Below, piece by piece: positions 1 to 7,533 of a stretch of DNA of 45,914 nucleotides. Within the stretch, counting starts at the first letter, position 1. The number at the start of each line of letters is the position of its first letter. This stretch comes from Mycobacteriales bacterium (lineage in GTDB: Bacteria > Actinomycetota > Actinomycetes > Mycobacteriales > SCTD01), in contig JAUYQP010000044.1 in the NCBI GenBank assembly GCA_030697205.1, forward strand, positions 1 to 45,914, read 5' to 3'. Made by a program: the position numbers and the translations under genes. Below the pieces are notes generated by a model. It was given only the letters and a program-made list of their open reading frames with translations. It did no database searches and was not told where the DNA came from.

Positions 1-1
1 T

Positions 2-1453
2 GCTGACGGGCTCACGGCTGCGGCGGATGTGCACGAGCTGCTCGCGATGCAGGCCGAGATCGCCGCCGCTCTCGCTGGCCGGTTGCAGGTCGTGGATGCG
101 ACGCAGACCTGGCAGCAGACCGGGTCGCGGGCGCAGTGGGCCTGGCTCGCCCGGCACTCCGCGACAGAGACGTCCGCGCCGATGAGCCCGGGTGAGGCGC
201 GCCGGTGGGCGAAGCTCGCCCGCGGGTTGCGGGCGCGGCCGGCGGTGGAGCGGCTGCTGCGGTCGGCGCGGATCACCGCCGCGCACGCCTCGGTGCTGCT
301 GACCAGCCTCGACCTGCTCGACAAGCGCGTCCTCGGGACCGCGTTGAACACCCCTGAGTGGCTGGTGGAGCAGGAGCAGGCGTTCAGCGACCTCGCGGAG
401 CTCACCGACCCCCTCGTGCTCCAACGCGAGCTGTCGAAGCGGTTGCGCGCTCTGGCCCCGGAGCCGGCAGCGCAGGAGGACCGCGACAAGGTCACCGAGC
501 GCAAGGCCTCCCTGACCGAGGGGTTCGCCGGGATGTGGAACCTGATCGGGACCCTCGACCCCCACAGCGGGCAGGTCCTGAAAGCAGCGTTGAGCGCGTG
601 GCGGCGCAACGACCAGACCGCAGGCGACACCCGCACCCCGGCGCAGCGTGACGTCGACGCGCTGGTCGGGATCGCCAGCTTCTGGATGGCCCGGACGGAG
701 ACCGTGACCCGGGGCCGTGGGGTGCAGCTCGTCGTGACCGTCCCCGAAGCCCGACTCGCGGCGCACCAGAGCCAGCGCGACCTCTACGGCGTGCCGGTCA
801 CGTGCCCCGACAGCGGCGCCCGGCTCCCCGACCCGCTGACCGAACCGTTGTTCACCCGCGACGGGCAGCTCCTCCCGCACACCGACACCACCGGCACCAT
901 TGGATCCGAGGCGGCACTGCCTCCGGAGCTGCTCGGGGACCCGGTGCCACCCGCGACCTACCCCGACGGGAGCGCGGTCGCAGAGACCTCCTTGGAGATG
1001 CTGCTGTGCAACGCGACCCTCACCCGGGTCGTGCTCGACCAAGAAGGCGCTGTGCTCGACGTCGGACGGGGCAGCCGGGTCTTCACCCACCCGCAATGGC
1101 TCGCGAGCATGACCCAGTGGCAGTGGCGGTGCGCGACCGACGGCTGCCAAGCCCCCGCTGACCGCCTCGAGCTCCACCACGCCCTGTGGTGGCGCGACGG
1201 CGGCACCACCGACCTCGTCAACTGCGCCCCGCTGTGCCACGGCACCAGCAGCTGCCACGCCCGCGTCCACGACGGCGCGGCCCTGCGCCTGCGCGACGGC
1301 CGGCTCCTCGACCAACGCGGCTTCCGAACCGCCGACCACGACAGCACGCAGGCCTGGCCGCCACCCCTGCCCACGCGACCGCCGCGCCAGGCCCGCACCG
1401 CAGCAGCGGCGAGCCACCGCCTCCACACCATCCTCAGCTCCGCGGCCGCGTAA
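2..1453 (+). CDS. HNH endonuclease signature protein, DUF222 (13E12 repeat family), 5' partial
   Basis: The frame is open to the left edge of the window, so the N-terminus is probably missing; the first in-window start is a GTG at 29. The long helical N-terminal part matches the DUF222 type found in many copies in actinobacterial genomes. The C-terminal part (about residues 369-416 counted from the GTG) holds an HNH nuclease core: two CxxxxC-like cysteine pairs flanking LHH, then a DLVNCAPLC segment and a final CHARVHDG. These proteins are often called 13E12 repeat proteins and are linked to mobile or repeated loci, but their role is not established. The zinc and HNH residues look intact, so nuclease activity is possible. 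Confidence 0.88.
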   Translation, partial: ADGLTAAADVHELLAMQAEIAAALAGRLQVVDATQTWQQTGSRAQWAWLARHSATETSAPMSPGEARRWAKLARGLRARPAVERLLRSARITAAHASVLLTSLDLLDKRVLGTALNTPEWLVEQEQAFSDLAELTDPLVLQRELSKRLRALAPEPAAQEDRDKVTERKASLTEGFAGMWNLIGTLDPHSGQVLKAALSAWRRNDQTAGDTRTPAQRDVDALVGIASFWMARTETVTRGRGVQLVVTVPEARLAAHQSQRDLYGVPVTCPDSGARLPDPLTEPLFTRDGQLLPHTDTTGTIGSEAALPPELLGDPVPPATYPDGSAVAETSLEMLLCNATLTRVVLDQEGAVLDVGRGSRVFTHPQWLASMTQWQWRCATDGCQAPADRLELHHALWWRDGGTTDLVNCAPLCHGTSSCHARVHDGAALRLRDGRLLDQRGFRTADHDSTQAWPPPLPTRPPRQARTAAAASHRLHTILSSAAA

Positions 1454-1514
1454 CCGGGATCATCCTCTGCGAAGTGGTCTGCTTCCGCTGCCAGATGAAC
1501 GCGCCTGAACCCGG

Positions 1515-1973
1515 ATGAGTCGTTGGTCACCTACGCGAGTGATCGTTATGATCGGGCTTGTCACTGTCGCCGTGGTCCTCACAGCCGCCGGCCGCCCGTT
1601 TACTGCCATTGCGCACCTCGGGTTGGCTGCAGGGGTCGCGCTGGCAGGGCCGCCGCCGTTCGTACAGCCGACGATCAAAGCGGTGTACAACAAGATCTAT
1701 CAGCTCTACGCCCTGGCCGGCGTCCTTCTACTGTTGACGCCTACCTGGCCCGCGAGTGCGGTTGCCACGGTGGCTGGGGTTCTCGCCGCCGCCGCCGGGG
1801 GTTTCTTGGCCTCGCTCATGCTGATGGGAGTACGCAAGCAGTCCCGAGCGCGAGCCGCGGGGGGCTTGCTGAGATCGCGCACGACTCGAGACCCGTGGAC
1901 TTGCCGCTGGGCCGCAGGGCAAATCGGCCGCCACGAAGTGCCGGTAGCTGGTCCGCGCCTCCGCTTTAGTTAG
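1515..1973 (+). CDS. Hypothetical membrane protein
   Basis: This 152-residue frame has four hydrophobic stretches: about residues 8-25, 30-47, 62-80 and 82-106. They are followed by a basic, polar tail from about residue 108. This fits a small integral membrane protein with a cytoplasmic tail. The ATG at 1515 has no clear Shine-Dalgarno sequence. Codon use is less GC-biased than in the neighbours, and the tail looks low-complexity, so the true end or even the gene is uncertain. It converges with the next gene, overlapping by 4 bp. I do not recognise the family. Confidence 0.45.
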   Translation: MSRWSPTRVIVMIGLVTVAVVLTAAGRPFTAIAHLGLAAGVALAGPPPFVQPTIKAVYNKIYQLYALAGVLLLLTPTWPASAVATVAGVLAAAAGGFLASLMLMGVRKQSRARAAGGLLRSRTTRDPWTCRWAAGQIGRHEVPVAGPRLRFS

Positions 1974-2227
1974 ACAGAAGGCTCGTGGCCCACTGGCCAC
2001 TCGTCACCGGCAATCTCGAAGCACGTCCCGACCTGTCGATCCTCTGTCGGATGCGACTTCTGCACGACTCGCCGCCCCCTGCTGATGTAGTCGCCATCGA
2101 ATAGGGGACTCAGGTCGCCGCGACTGATGGCGACCGAGTAGCCGGCGACAACGCTCATGGTGACCATGTCTCCGTACACGTCGACGACGAGACCCGGGTG
2201 GCCGGCGTACAGCCCGTCATCGGCCAT
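1970..2227 (-). CDS. Hypothetical protein, 85 aa
   Basis: This short frame starts at an ATG at 2227 and encodes a mixed alpha/beta-looking acidic protein with a GHPGLVVDVYGD segment near its start and alternating hydrophobic residues in the middle. That is more protein-like than the arginine/proline-rich shadow frames around it. There is no predicted membrane segment or signal peptide. A GAAGTGAG stretch lies just upstream of the ATG but is very close for a ribosome-binding site. The surrounding DNA is less GC-rich than the rest of the window, which may reflect acquisition. The function is unknown. Confidence 0.42.
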   Translation of the reverse strand: MADDGLYAGHPGLVVDVYGDMVTMSVVAGYSVAISRGDLSPLFDGDYISRGRRVVQKSHPTEDRQVGTCFEIAGDEWPVGHEPSV

Positions 2228-2446
2228 CTCACTTCGGGCCAGCAGCTGCGCGCTCCCCGACCCTCATGAGGTGAACGTCCGGTCGGCGGCTGGACCCCCG
2301 AAGGGAGGTAGGTCCCGCCACGTCGGTGATCGTCAACCGTGAGAAAGTGCCCCAGCGTTGCCTCCTCCTGACGCAGGACTCGGTCAGATGTCCGCGCTCT
2401 GGTGCGGAGCGTCCACCGAGACAGCGCGTCGGACACCGGGCACACC

Positions 2447-2512
2447 CGTGATCAGCACGCGCTCCGCTCACTGCTCGCGCCCGATAAAGCGCGGTTCCGC
2501 GCGGTGATCACC
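2447..2512. repeat. Intergenic palindromic repeat, copy A (TGATCA ends)
   Basis: The left arm CGTGATCAGCACGCG (2447-2461) pairs imperfectly with the right arm CGCGCGGTGATCACC (2498-2512). Read on the minus strand, this unit aligns over nearly its whole length with the unit at 7464-7533. Shared blocks include TGATCA, CGCG, GGAAC, CGCGCTT, GTGAG and CTGATCA in the same order. That makes it a member of a dispersed repeat family rather than a chance hairpin. Confidence 0.6.
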
Positions 2513-2582
2513 CCGCACCCACGCCGCGAGCCAGCGGTGAGCTCGACACCTGCCGGGTCGCGCCGGCCTGGCGCCCGACCAG

Positions 2583-2588
2583 TAGCGT
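2583..2588 (+). promoter_or_regulatory. Probable -10 hexamer for a leaderless transcript
   Basis: TAGCGT lies 8 nt before the ATG at 2597. This TAnnnT spacing recurs before several genes in the window and predicts transcription starting at or next to the start codon. Confidence 0.5.
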
Positions 2589-2596
2589 CCGCAGGC

Positions 2597-3550
2597 ATGA
2601 CCGAGCCGTGGCGGTTGCTGGCCCTGCCGCCGATGCCCAAGGACCTGCTGGAGCTGCTGTTCGGTGACGAGCGGCTCGAAGTCGTCGTGCCGGCCGAGCG
2701 GACCCAGGCCGCGGTCGAGGAACTGGTACCGACCGTGGACCTGCTGCTCGGTGACTGGACCCCGCAGCTGCGCATCACGACCCCGGGTGACCGGGTCTGC
2801 TTCGTGCAGCAGCCGAGCGTCGGCACCGACGGGATCGACCTCGCCGCGTGTGCGGCCCAGGGGGTGCCGGTCGCCAACTGCGCCGGCTCCAACAGCGTCA
2901 GCGTCGCGGAGTGGTGCGTCGGGGCGACGCTCAACGTGCTGCGCAAGACGCTGCAGGCGGACCAGGCGGTACGCCGAGGCGAGTGGCCGCAGACCGAGCT
3001 CGGCGGTCGGGAGCTGGCCGGCAGCAAGGTCGGCATCGTCGGCATGGGCCCGATCGGAGTCCTCGCCGCGCGGCTCTACACCGCCTTCGGCTGCGACGTG
3101 ACCTACTGGTCGCGCAGCCAGAAGCCGGACGCGCCCGCGACCTGGCAGGGCCTCGACGAGCTGATCACCACCAGCGACGTCGTCGTGCTCGTCATCGCGC
3201 TCGGCCCCGAGACTCGCGGTCTGGTCGACCCGCGCCGGATGAAGCCCGGGTCCGTCCTCGTCCACGCCGCCCGAGGAGAGGTGCTCGTCGAGGAGGCCGT
3301 CACGGAGGCTGCAGCCACGGGCGTGCTCTTCGCGCTCGACGTCTTCTCCACCGAGCCGCTGCCGATGGGCGACCCGGTGCGCGCCCTCGACGGCGTCCTG
3401 CTCAGCCCGCACCTCGCGGGCACCTCGCAGCAGGCGGCGATGCGGATCGTGGCCCAGGCGAAGGCCAACCTGCAGCGCGCCCTCGCGGGTGAGCCCGTCC
3501 TCGATGTGGTGAACGCAGCGGATCCCGTCGTACGCCGTCGTCCTTCCTGA
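2597..3550 (+). CDS. D-2-hydroxyacid dehydrogenase family protein
   Basis: This 317-residue cytosolic enzyme is predicted to use NAD(P)H to interconvert a 2-oxoacid and a D-2-hydroxyacid. The Rossmann nucleotide motif GMGPIG is at residues 149-154. The family's catalytic triad is visible as the arginine in HAARGE, the glutamate in DVFSTEP and His272 in SPHLAG. The frame is open upstream, but the ATG at 2597 is preferred: it gives the normal family N-terminus and has a -10 element 8 nt upstream, and the upstream part looks like random intergenic translation. The substrate cannot be told from sequence; glyoxylate/hydroxypyruvate or phosphoglycerate-like acids are typical. The next gene follows after 13 bp and is probably co-transcribed. 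Confidence 0.9.
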   Translation: MTEPWRLLALPPMPKDLLELLFGDERLEVVVPAERTQAAVEELVPTVDLLLGDWTPQLRITTPGDRVCFVQQPSVGTDGIDLAACAAQGVPVANCAGSNSVSVAEWCVGATLNVLRKTLQADQAVRRGEWPQTELGGRELAGSKVGIVGMGPIGVLAARLYTAFGCDVTYWSRSQKPDAPATWQGLDELITTSDVVVLVIALGPETRGLVDPRRMKPGSVLVHAARGEVLVEEAVTEAAATGVLFALDVFSTEPLPMGDPVRALDGVLLSPHLAGTSQQAAMRIVAQAKANLQRALAGEPVLDVVNAADPVVRRRPS

Positions 3551-3563
3551 CAGGATCGACGAC

Positions 3564-4367
3564 GTGACCGGGGGGAGGACGCAGGTCGTCGCGCACCGTG
3601 GCTCCTCGGCGAGCCATGCGGAGCACACCCTCGCGGCCTACGAGCTCGCGATCGACGAGGGGGCCGATGCCCTGGAGTGCGACGTGCGGCTGACCCGCGA
3701 CGGCGTGCTCGTCTGCGTGCACGACCGCAAGGTCGACCGCACCTCCGACGGCCGCGGAGTCGTGTCGACCCTGGAGCTGGCCGAGCTCGCGGAGCTCGAC
3801 TTCGCCTCGTGGAAGAAGGCGGGCGGCGACCCGCTGCTCGAGGCCAGCTGGGAGGAGCCCGACCTCGACCGCGGCCGGGTCCTCACCCTCGAGCGGCTGC
3901 TGCAGCTCGTCGAGGGCACGAGGGTCGAGCTGCACATCGAGACCAAGCACCCCACGAGGTACGGCGGGCTCGTCGAGCGGGCGCTCGTCGACCTGCTGGA
4001 GCGCTACGGGGTGGCCCGGCCGCTGACCCGCAGCGTCAGCCCCGTCACCGTCATGTCCTTCGCGCCCACCTCGCTGCGGCGGGTGCACGCGATGGCGCCG
4101 CAGGTCCCGACCGTCTACCTCATGGACCGCGTGCCGGTGCGCTACCGCGACGGCTCGCTGCCGTCGCAGGTCTACGCCGCCGGGCCGTCGATCGAGGTGG
4201 TGCGCGCCCACCCGTCGTACGTCTCGCGGGTGCAGGCGCGCGGCCACCGCGTGCACGTCTGGACCTGCGACGAGCCGACCGACATCGACCTGGTCGTCGA
4301 GCTCGGTGTCGACGCCGTCATCAGCAACCACCCGCGACGCGCGCTGCGCCGACTCGGTCGCCTGTGA
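3564..4367 (+). CDS. Glycerophosphodiester phosphodiesterase
   Basis: This enzyme is predicted to hydrolyse glycerophosphodiesters to glycerol-3-phosphate and an alcohol. The 267-residue protein has the GDPD TIM-barrel signature: His11-Arg12 in AHRGSS, Glu38 and Asp40 in ALECDV, and the general acid/base His53 in VHD. Later strands include HIETKHP and a C-terminal VISNHP end. There is no signal peptide, so it should act in the cytosol. The start is a GTG at 3564, 13 bp after the dehydrogenase stop, with AGGA upstream. Its TGA stop overlaps the GTG start of the histidine kinase gene (GTGA), which suggests translational coupling. Confidence 0.92.
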   Translation: MTGGRTQVVAHRGSSASHAEHTLAAYELAIDEGADALECDVRLTRDGVLVCVHDRKVDRTSDGRGVVSTLELAELAELDFASWKKAGGDPLLEASWEEPDLDRGRVLTLERLLQLVEGTRVELHIETKHPTRYGGLVERALVDLLERYGVARPLTRSVSPVTVMSFAPTSLRRVHAMAPQVPTVYLMDRVPVRYRDGSLPSQVYAAGPSIEVVRAHPSYVSRVQARGHRVHVWTCDEPTDIDLVVELGVDAVISNHPRRALRRLGRL

Positions 4368-5569
4368 ACCGCCCGGCCAGCCTCGCGCGCCGCCTCGCCG
4401 AGGTGGTCAGCACGATGAGCGCGAGCGACACCCCGGCGCTGCTGCAGCAGCTGTGTCGCGGGGCCGTGGAGCTGCTCGACGCGGACGGCTCGGGCTACTG
4501 CGTGCTCGACGGCGACCAGCTCGAGGTGGCCGCCGTCTGGCAGCTGCCCGGCTCGCTGCTCGGCCAGCGCTTCCCCTTCGCGGGTAGTGCCCTCGCCGAC
4601 CTGCCGACCGGCGGCCGGGCCCTCGTCGCGGACGCCGCGGCCTACCCCTCCCTCAACGCCGAGGTCTGGACCGGGCAGGCGGGTGTGCTCGCCGTCGCGT
4701 CCACCGAGGCGGCCGGCGCGGTGACCGGTGGCCTCTACGTCTCGCTCGACGCGGGCAAGACCCTCAGCGCCGAGCAGCTCGACGTGCTCGAGCTGCTCGC
4801 CGCCCACGCCGGGGTCGCGCTGCACGACGCCGCGCGGGTCGAGGCGGCCGACCTGCAGCGCCGTCAGACCGAGCAGGCGCTCGTCGAGCTCGAGACCGCC
4901 AAGGACCTCTTCCTCGCCGTCGCCGGTCACGAGCTGCGCACGCCGCTCGCCGTTGTCCGAGGCTTCGGCGACACGCTGCTGCACCGGTGGGAGTCGCTGC
5001 CCGACGCCGACCGCCGCGCGATGGTGGCGACGATGGTCGGCCGTGCCACCGGCCTCGCGGAGCTGGTCGAGCAGCTCATGCGCGGCTCGCACGCAGGGGC
5101 TGCCGGCGTCGAGGTGGAGCTGCGCTCCTTCGACCTCGCGGCCGAGGTGCGCCGGGTCGTGTCGGGGGTGGCAGGCAGCTCGCCCGACCATCACGTCCGC
5201 GTCGACGCTCCCGACGCCGTCCCCGCGACGGGCGACCCGGCCAAGGTCGAGCCGGTCGTCGGGCAGCTCGTCGAGAACGCCGTGAAGTACTCCCCAGGGG
5301 GCGGCCCCGTCGACGTCACCGTGACGACCGAGGGCGGCCGCGCGGTCCTGCGGGTCGCTGACCGCGGCGTCGGCGTCGCCCCGGCCGACCTGCACCGCGT
5401 CTTCGACCGCTTCGTCCGCGGCGAGCCGGTCGTGCCAGGTGGGCGGCCCGGCGGCGCCGGGCTGGGCCTGTGGATCGTGCGCCGCTACGTCGAGGCCCAG
5501 GGCGGCACGGTGTCGGCAGCGCTGCGCGAGGGCGGCGGGACCGTCGTCGAGGTCAGCCTTCCCGGCTGA
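4364..5569 (+). CDS. GAF-domain sensor histidine kinase (soluble, orphan)
   Basis: This 401-residue protein has a GAF sensor domain (about residues 20-165), a short coiled linker, a HisKA dimerisation domain with phospho-acceptor His189 in GHELRTPL, and a HATPase_c domain. The ATPase domain has N-box Asn305 in VENAVKYS, a DRGVGV G1 box, and GGAGLGLWIV as the G2 box. No transmembrane segment is seen, so it should sense a cytoplasmic signal. No response regulator lies nearby, making it an orphan kinase. The start chosen is the GTG at 4364, overlapping the phosphodiesterase stop; the longer frame upstream is an arginine-rich shadow of that gene. The last 17 bp overlap the convergent flavoprotein gene. 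Confidence 0.92.
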   Translation: MNRPASLARRLAEVVSTMSASDTPALLQQLCRGAVELLDADGSGYCVLDGDQLEVAAVWQLPGSLLGQRFPFAGSALADLPTGGRALVADAAAYPSLNAEVWTGQAGVLAVASTEAAGAVTGGLYVSLDAGKTLSAEQLDVLELLAAHAGVALHDAARVEAADLQRRQTEQALVELETAKDLFLAVAGHELRTPLAVVRGFGDTLLHRWESLPDADRRAMVATMVGRATGLAELVEQLMRGSHAGAAGVEVELRSFDLAAEVRRVVSGVAGSSPDHHVRVDAPDAVPATGDPAKVEPVVGQLVENAVKYSPGGGPVDVTVTTEGGRAVLRVADRGVGVAPADLHRVFDRFVRGEPVVPGGRPGGAGLGLWIVRRYVEAQGGTVSAALREGGGTVVEVSLPG

Positions 5570-6494
5570 GCCGCTCCCCGAGCCGCCGCCCGGACAGCCA
5601 TGCCGTCTCGACCCGCGGCGTGCCCCACCCGTCGCCGCACAGGCCCAGCCGGTCCGCCAACCAGAACGGCTCGTCGCGCCCTTCCGCCGGCCGCGCGAAC
5701 GACCAGCGGTGCACGTGCGTCCACACCGGCTCGGGCAGGTCGAGCTGCCGCCGCAGCGCGGCGACCATCGGCGGTCCGGCCTCGACCGGGTCGCGAGGAG
5801 GAGCAGCACCAGGACGGGCCAGGGCGTACGCCGAGGCGAAGCCGCCCGTCGAGTGGGCCGTGAGCACAGCCGCCCCGTCGCCCCGGCGGGTGCCGTCGTC
5901 GGCGACCCACGACAGCACCGGGTCGTCGTGCACGAACACTCCGTCGAGGTCCCACGTGCGCGCAACAAAGCCGGCGGCGAGGACCACCACCGGCTCCCAG
6001 GCGCGGCCGGTGACGGCCTGGTGCGCCGGGGTCCCCGGCTCGAGCAGCGCCGCGGCTTGGGGGTCGGGCAGGGCGAGAACGGCAGCGTCGTACTCCTGGC
6101 CGTCGACGCTGGTGCCCCGGACCTCGCGGACCTCGGTGGACAGCCGCAGGTCGAGCGGTGCAGCGAGGTCCTCGACGAGCGAGCGCAGACCGCGCGGGCT
6201 GCCGTAGCGCAGCGGGCCCTCGCCCCGCTGACCGGCGAAGTGCTCGGTCCACGGGTGCAGCAGGCCACGCGAGAGCCAGTCGTCGACCTGCGCCTGGAAG
6301 CCCGGGTCGCGGGCGGTGAGGTAGCTCGCGCCGAGGTCGACCGGGCGGCTGTCGCGGTCGGGCAGCCGGCGCGACGCGAGCCGGCCGCCGACGACCCGGC
6401 CGCGGTCGAGCACGACCACCTCGTGGCCGTCGTCGTGCAGCTGTCGGGCGCAGGCGACGCCGGACAGCCCGGCTCCGACGACGGCGACGCGCAC
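5553..6494 (-). CDS. NAD(P)/FAD-dependent amine oxidoreductase, renalase-like
   Basis: This is a 313-residue flavoprotein. A dinucleotide-binding motif VVGAGLSG spans residues 5-12 and Asp30 ends the second strand, where it would bind the adenosine ribose. A VVGGRLASRR segment follows, typical of renalase-like and amine-oxidase-type FAD proteins. The C-terminal region has LCGDGWGTPRVETAWLSG, the second FAD contact region. The likely activity is oxidation of a small reduced nicotinamide or amine substrate, but the substrate is unknown. The GTG start at 6494 is supported by a -10 hexamer 6 nt upstream. The 3' end overlaps the histidine kinase gene by 17 bp on the other strand. Confidence 0.88.
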   Translation of the reverse strand: MRVAVVGAGLSGVACARQLHDDGHEVVVLDRGRVVGGRLASRRLPDRDSRPVDLGASYLTARDPGFQAQVDDWLSRGLLHPWTEHFAGQRGEGPLRYGSPRGLRSLVEDLAAPLDLRLSTEVREVRGTSVDGQEYDAAVLALPDPQAAALLEPGTPAHQAVTGRAWEPVVVLAAGFVARTWDLDGVFVHDDPVLSWVADDGTRRGDGAAVLTAHSTGGFASAYALARPGAAPPRDPVEAGPPMVAALRRQLDLPEPVWTHVHRWSFARPAEGRDEPFWLADRLGLCGDGWGTPRVETAWLSGRRLGERLSREG

Positions 6495-6500
6495 GCCTCG

Positions 6501-6506
6501 ACGGTA
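6501..6506 (-). promoter_or_regulatory. Probable -10 hexamer, leaderless, for the renalase-like gene
   Basis: On the minus strand TACCGT is followed by 6 nt and then the GTG at 6494. The spacing matches other leaderless promoters in the window. Confidence 0.5.
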
Positions 6507-6587
6507 GGCCGTGCGAGTCGGTGTCGCGACTCCGCGCCGTGGCGGCGTCGCTAGGCTCGGCCGGTCCTGTCACCGTCCCGCCCTGTC

Positions 6588-6602
6588 AGGGAGTCCGAGA
6601 TC
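6588..6602 (+). promoter_or_regulatory. Shine-Dalgarno with ATC start codon
   Basis: AGGGAG (6588-6593) lies 6 nt before ATC at 6600-6602. No ATG, GTG or TTG occurs in this frame between the stop at 6552 and the GTG at 6741, which lies inside the conserved region. A possible -10 hexamer TAGGCT is at 6552-6557, giving a leader of about 40 nt. Confidence 0.55.
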
Positions 6603-7454
6603 AGCAGCCGTCGCAAGTCCGCCCCGTCCAAGCCCCGCGAGGACCGCCGGCTGGTCACCCGGCCCTTCGCGGGCCTGCCTGCCGAGACCGAGTGGGTCGC
6701 GCTGCGCGAGGTCGTCCCGGCCGCGACCGCGCCGCTGACCGTGCGCGGCCACGAGGACCGCTCGGTGATGCTGTCCACGGTGCTGCCGCTCGCGTGGCCG
6801 GCGATGGTGCGCGCGGACGGCAAGATCTTCCTCGGGCTGCAGGTCGGCGCGCGCTCCGGTGACGCGAGCCGCGACCTCGGCTGGGCACTCTCGCTCGCGC
6901 TGGAGTCGACCCCCGGTGCCGCCATCACGCCGGCCGGCCTGCCGCCGGCCGACGCCCCCCGGCTGCAGGACCTGCTCGCCGACGACGTCCTGCAGACCAC
7001 GCTGCACGACGGCTTCGACTACTGGGTCGAGGGCGCGTCGGACCCTGACGGCGAGGTTGCCGCCTCCATCGAGCGGGCCAACGCCTCGGTCGTCCCGACC
7101 GCGCGGCTCACCAGCGTCGAGAGCGCCTACTGGTGCCGGATGCGCGAGCGCTCGCACCTGCGCTGGGTGCTGCCGACCGACGAGGAGCCGACCCTCGACG
7201 CCCTCGCCCGCGTCGCCGTCGATGGCGGCCTCGGCCTCGGCGAGGGCACCCGCTACGTCGGGTCGTTCCGCGCCCACGGGCTGCTCTGCCCGGTGTGGGA
7301 CCTGCCGGTGGACCTGCCGGCCGAGGCGGTCGAGGAGCCGGCCGCCGCGCTGCGCGCCCGCCTCGACGCCGCCCTCGCCGTCACCGACCCGCTCACCCCC
7401 GACGCCCGCCGCGCGCGCGCCGGTCTGCTGTCACGCCAGCTCACCCTCCGCTGA
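6600..7454 (+). CDS. DUF5926 family protein, non-canonical ATC start
   Basis: This 284-residue protein matches the actinobacterial DUF5926 family as I know it: a short basic N-terminus (SSRRKS), then RPFAGLPAETEWVALREVVPAA, a WPAMVRADG segment, and a C-terminal VGSFRAHGLLCPVWDLP block. The family's function is unknown; members have sometimes been misnamed SecA-related. The first conventional start, GTG at 6741, would remove about 47 residues that belong to the family core. The best start by position, ribosome-binding site and expected N-terminus is the ATC at 6600. A single-base change or sequencing error of an original ATG is the main alternative. It converges with the DUF4262 gene across a palindromic repeat. 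Confidence 0.85.
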   Translation: MSSRRKSAPSKPREDRRLVTRPFAGLPAETEWVALREVVPAATAPLTVRGHEDRSVMLSTVLPLAWPAMVRADGKIFLGLQVGARSGDASRDLGWALSLALESTPGAAITPAGLPPADAPRLQDLLADDVLQTTLHDGFDYWVEGASDPDGEVAASIERANASVVPTARLTSVESAYWCRMRERSHLRWVLPTDEEPTLDALARVAVDGGLGLGEGTRYVGSFRAHGLLCPVWDLPVDLPAEAVEEPAAALRARLDAALAVTDPLTPDARRARAGLLSRQLTLR

Positions 7455-7463
7455 CCCTGACGT

Positions 7464-7533
7464 CGCTGATCAACGCGAGGAACACCGCGCTTCCCAATCT
7501 CCTGAAGTGAGGCATTGCTCGCGCTGATCAGCG
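7464..7533. repeat. Intergenic palindromic repeat, copy B (TGATCA ends)
   Basis: The left arm CGCTGATCAACGCGAG (7464-7479) is complementary to CTCGCGCTGATCAGCG (7518-7533) except at one position. The right half alone contains the perfect 12-bp palindrome CGCTGATCAGCG, which covers the stop codon of the DUF4262 gene. The unit lies between two convergent genes and could fold as a terminator for both. It aligns with the reverse strand of copy A at 2447-2512, so it also belongs to a repeat family. Confidence 0.65.

Larger units (their letters stand above)
2228..2596. other. Intergenic region, about 370 bp
   Basis: No convincing gene is seen here. The short frames on either strand are arginine/serine-rich and resemble random high-GC frames. 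The region holds one copy of the TGATCA-ended palindromic repeat (2447-2512) and, at its right end, the promoter of the dehydrogenase gene. No tRNA cloverleaf was recognised. Confidence 0.6.

Noticed and set aside
2402-2596. N-terminal extension of the dehydrogenase from the first start at 2402
   Set aside because: The extra 65 residues are Arg/Ser/Pro-rich and cover an intergenic repeat. A -10 hexamer sits just before the ATG at 2597.
4172-6268. 698-codon minus-strand frame across the histidine kinase gene
   Set aside because: It is antisense to clear kinase and flavoprotein genes and has low-complexity composition.
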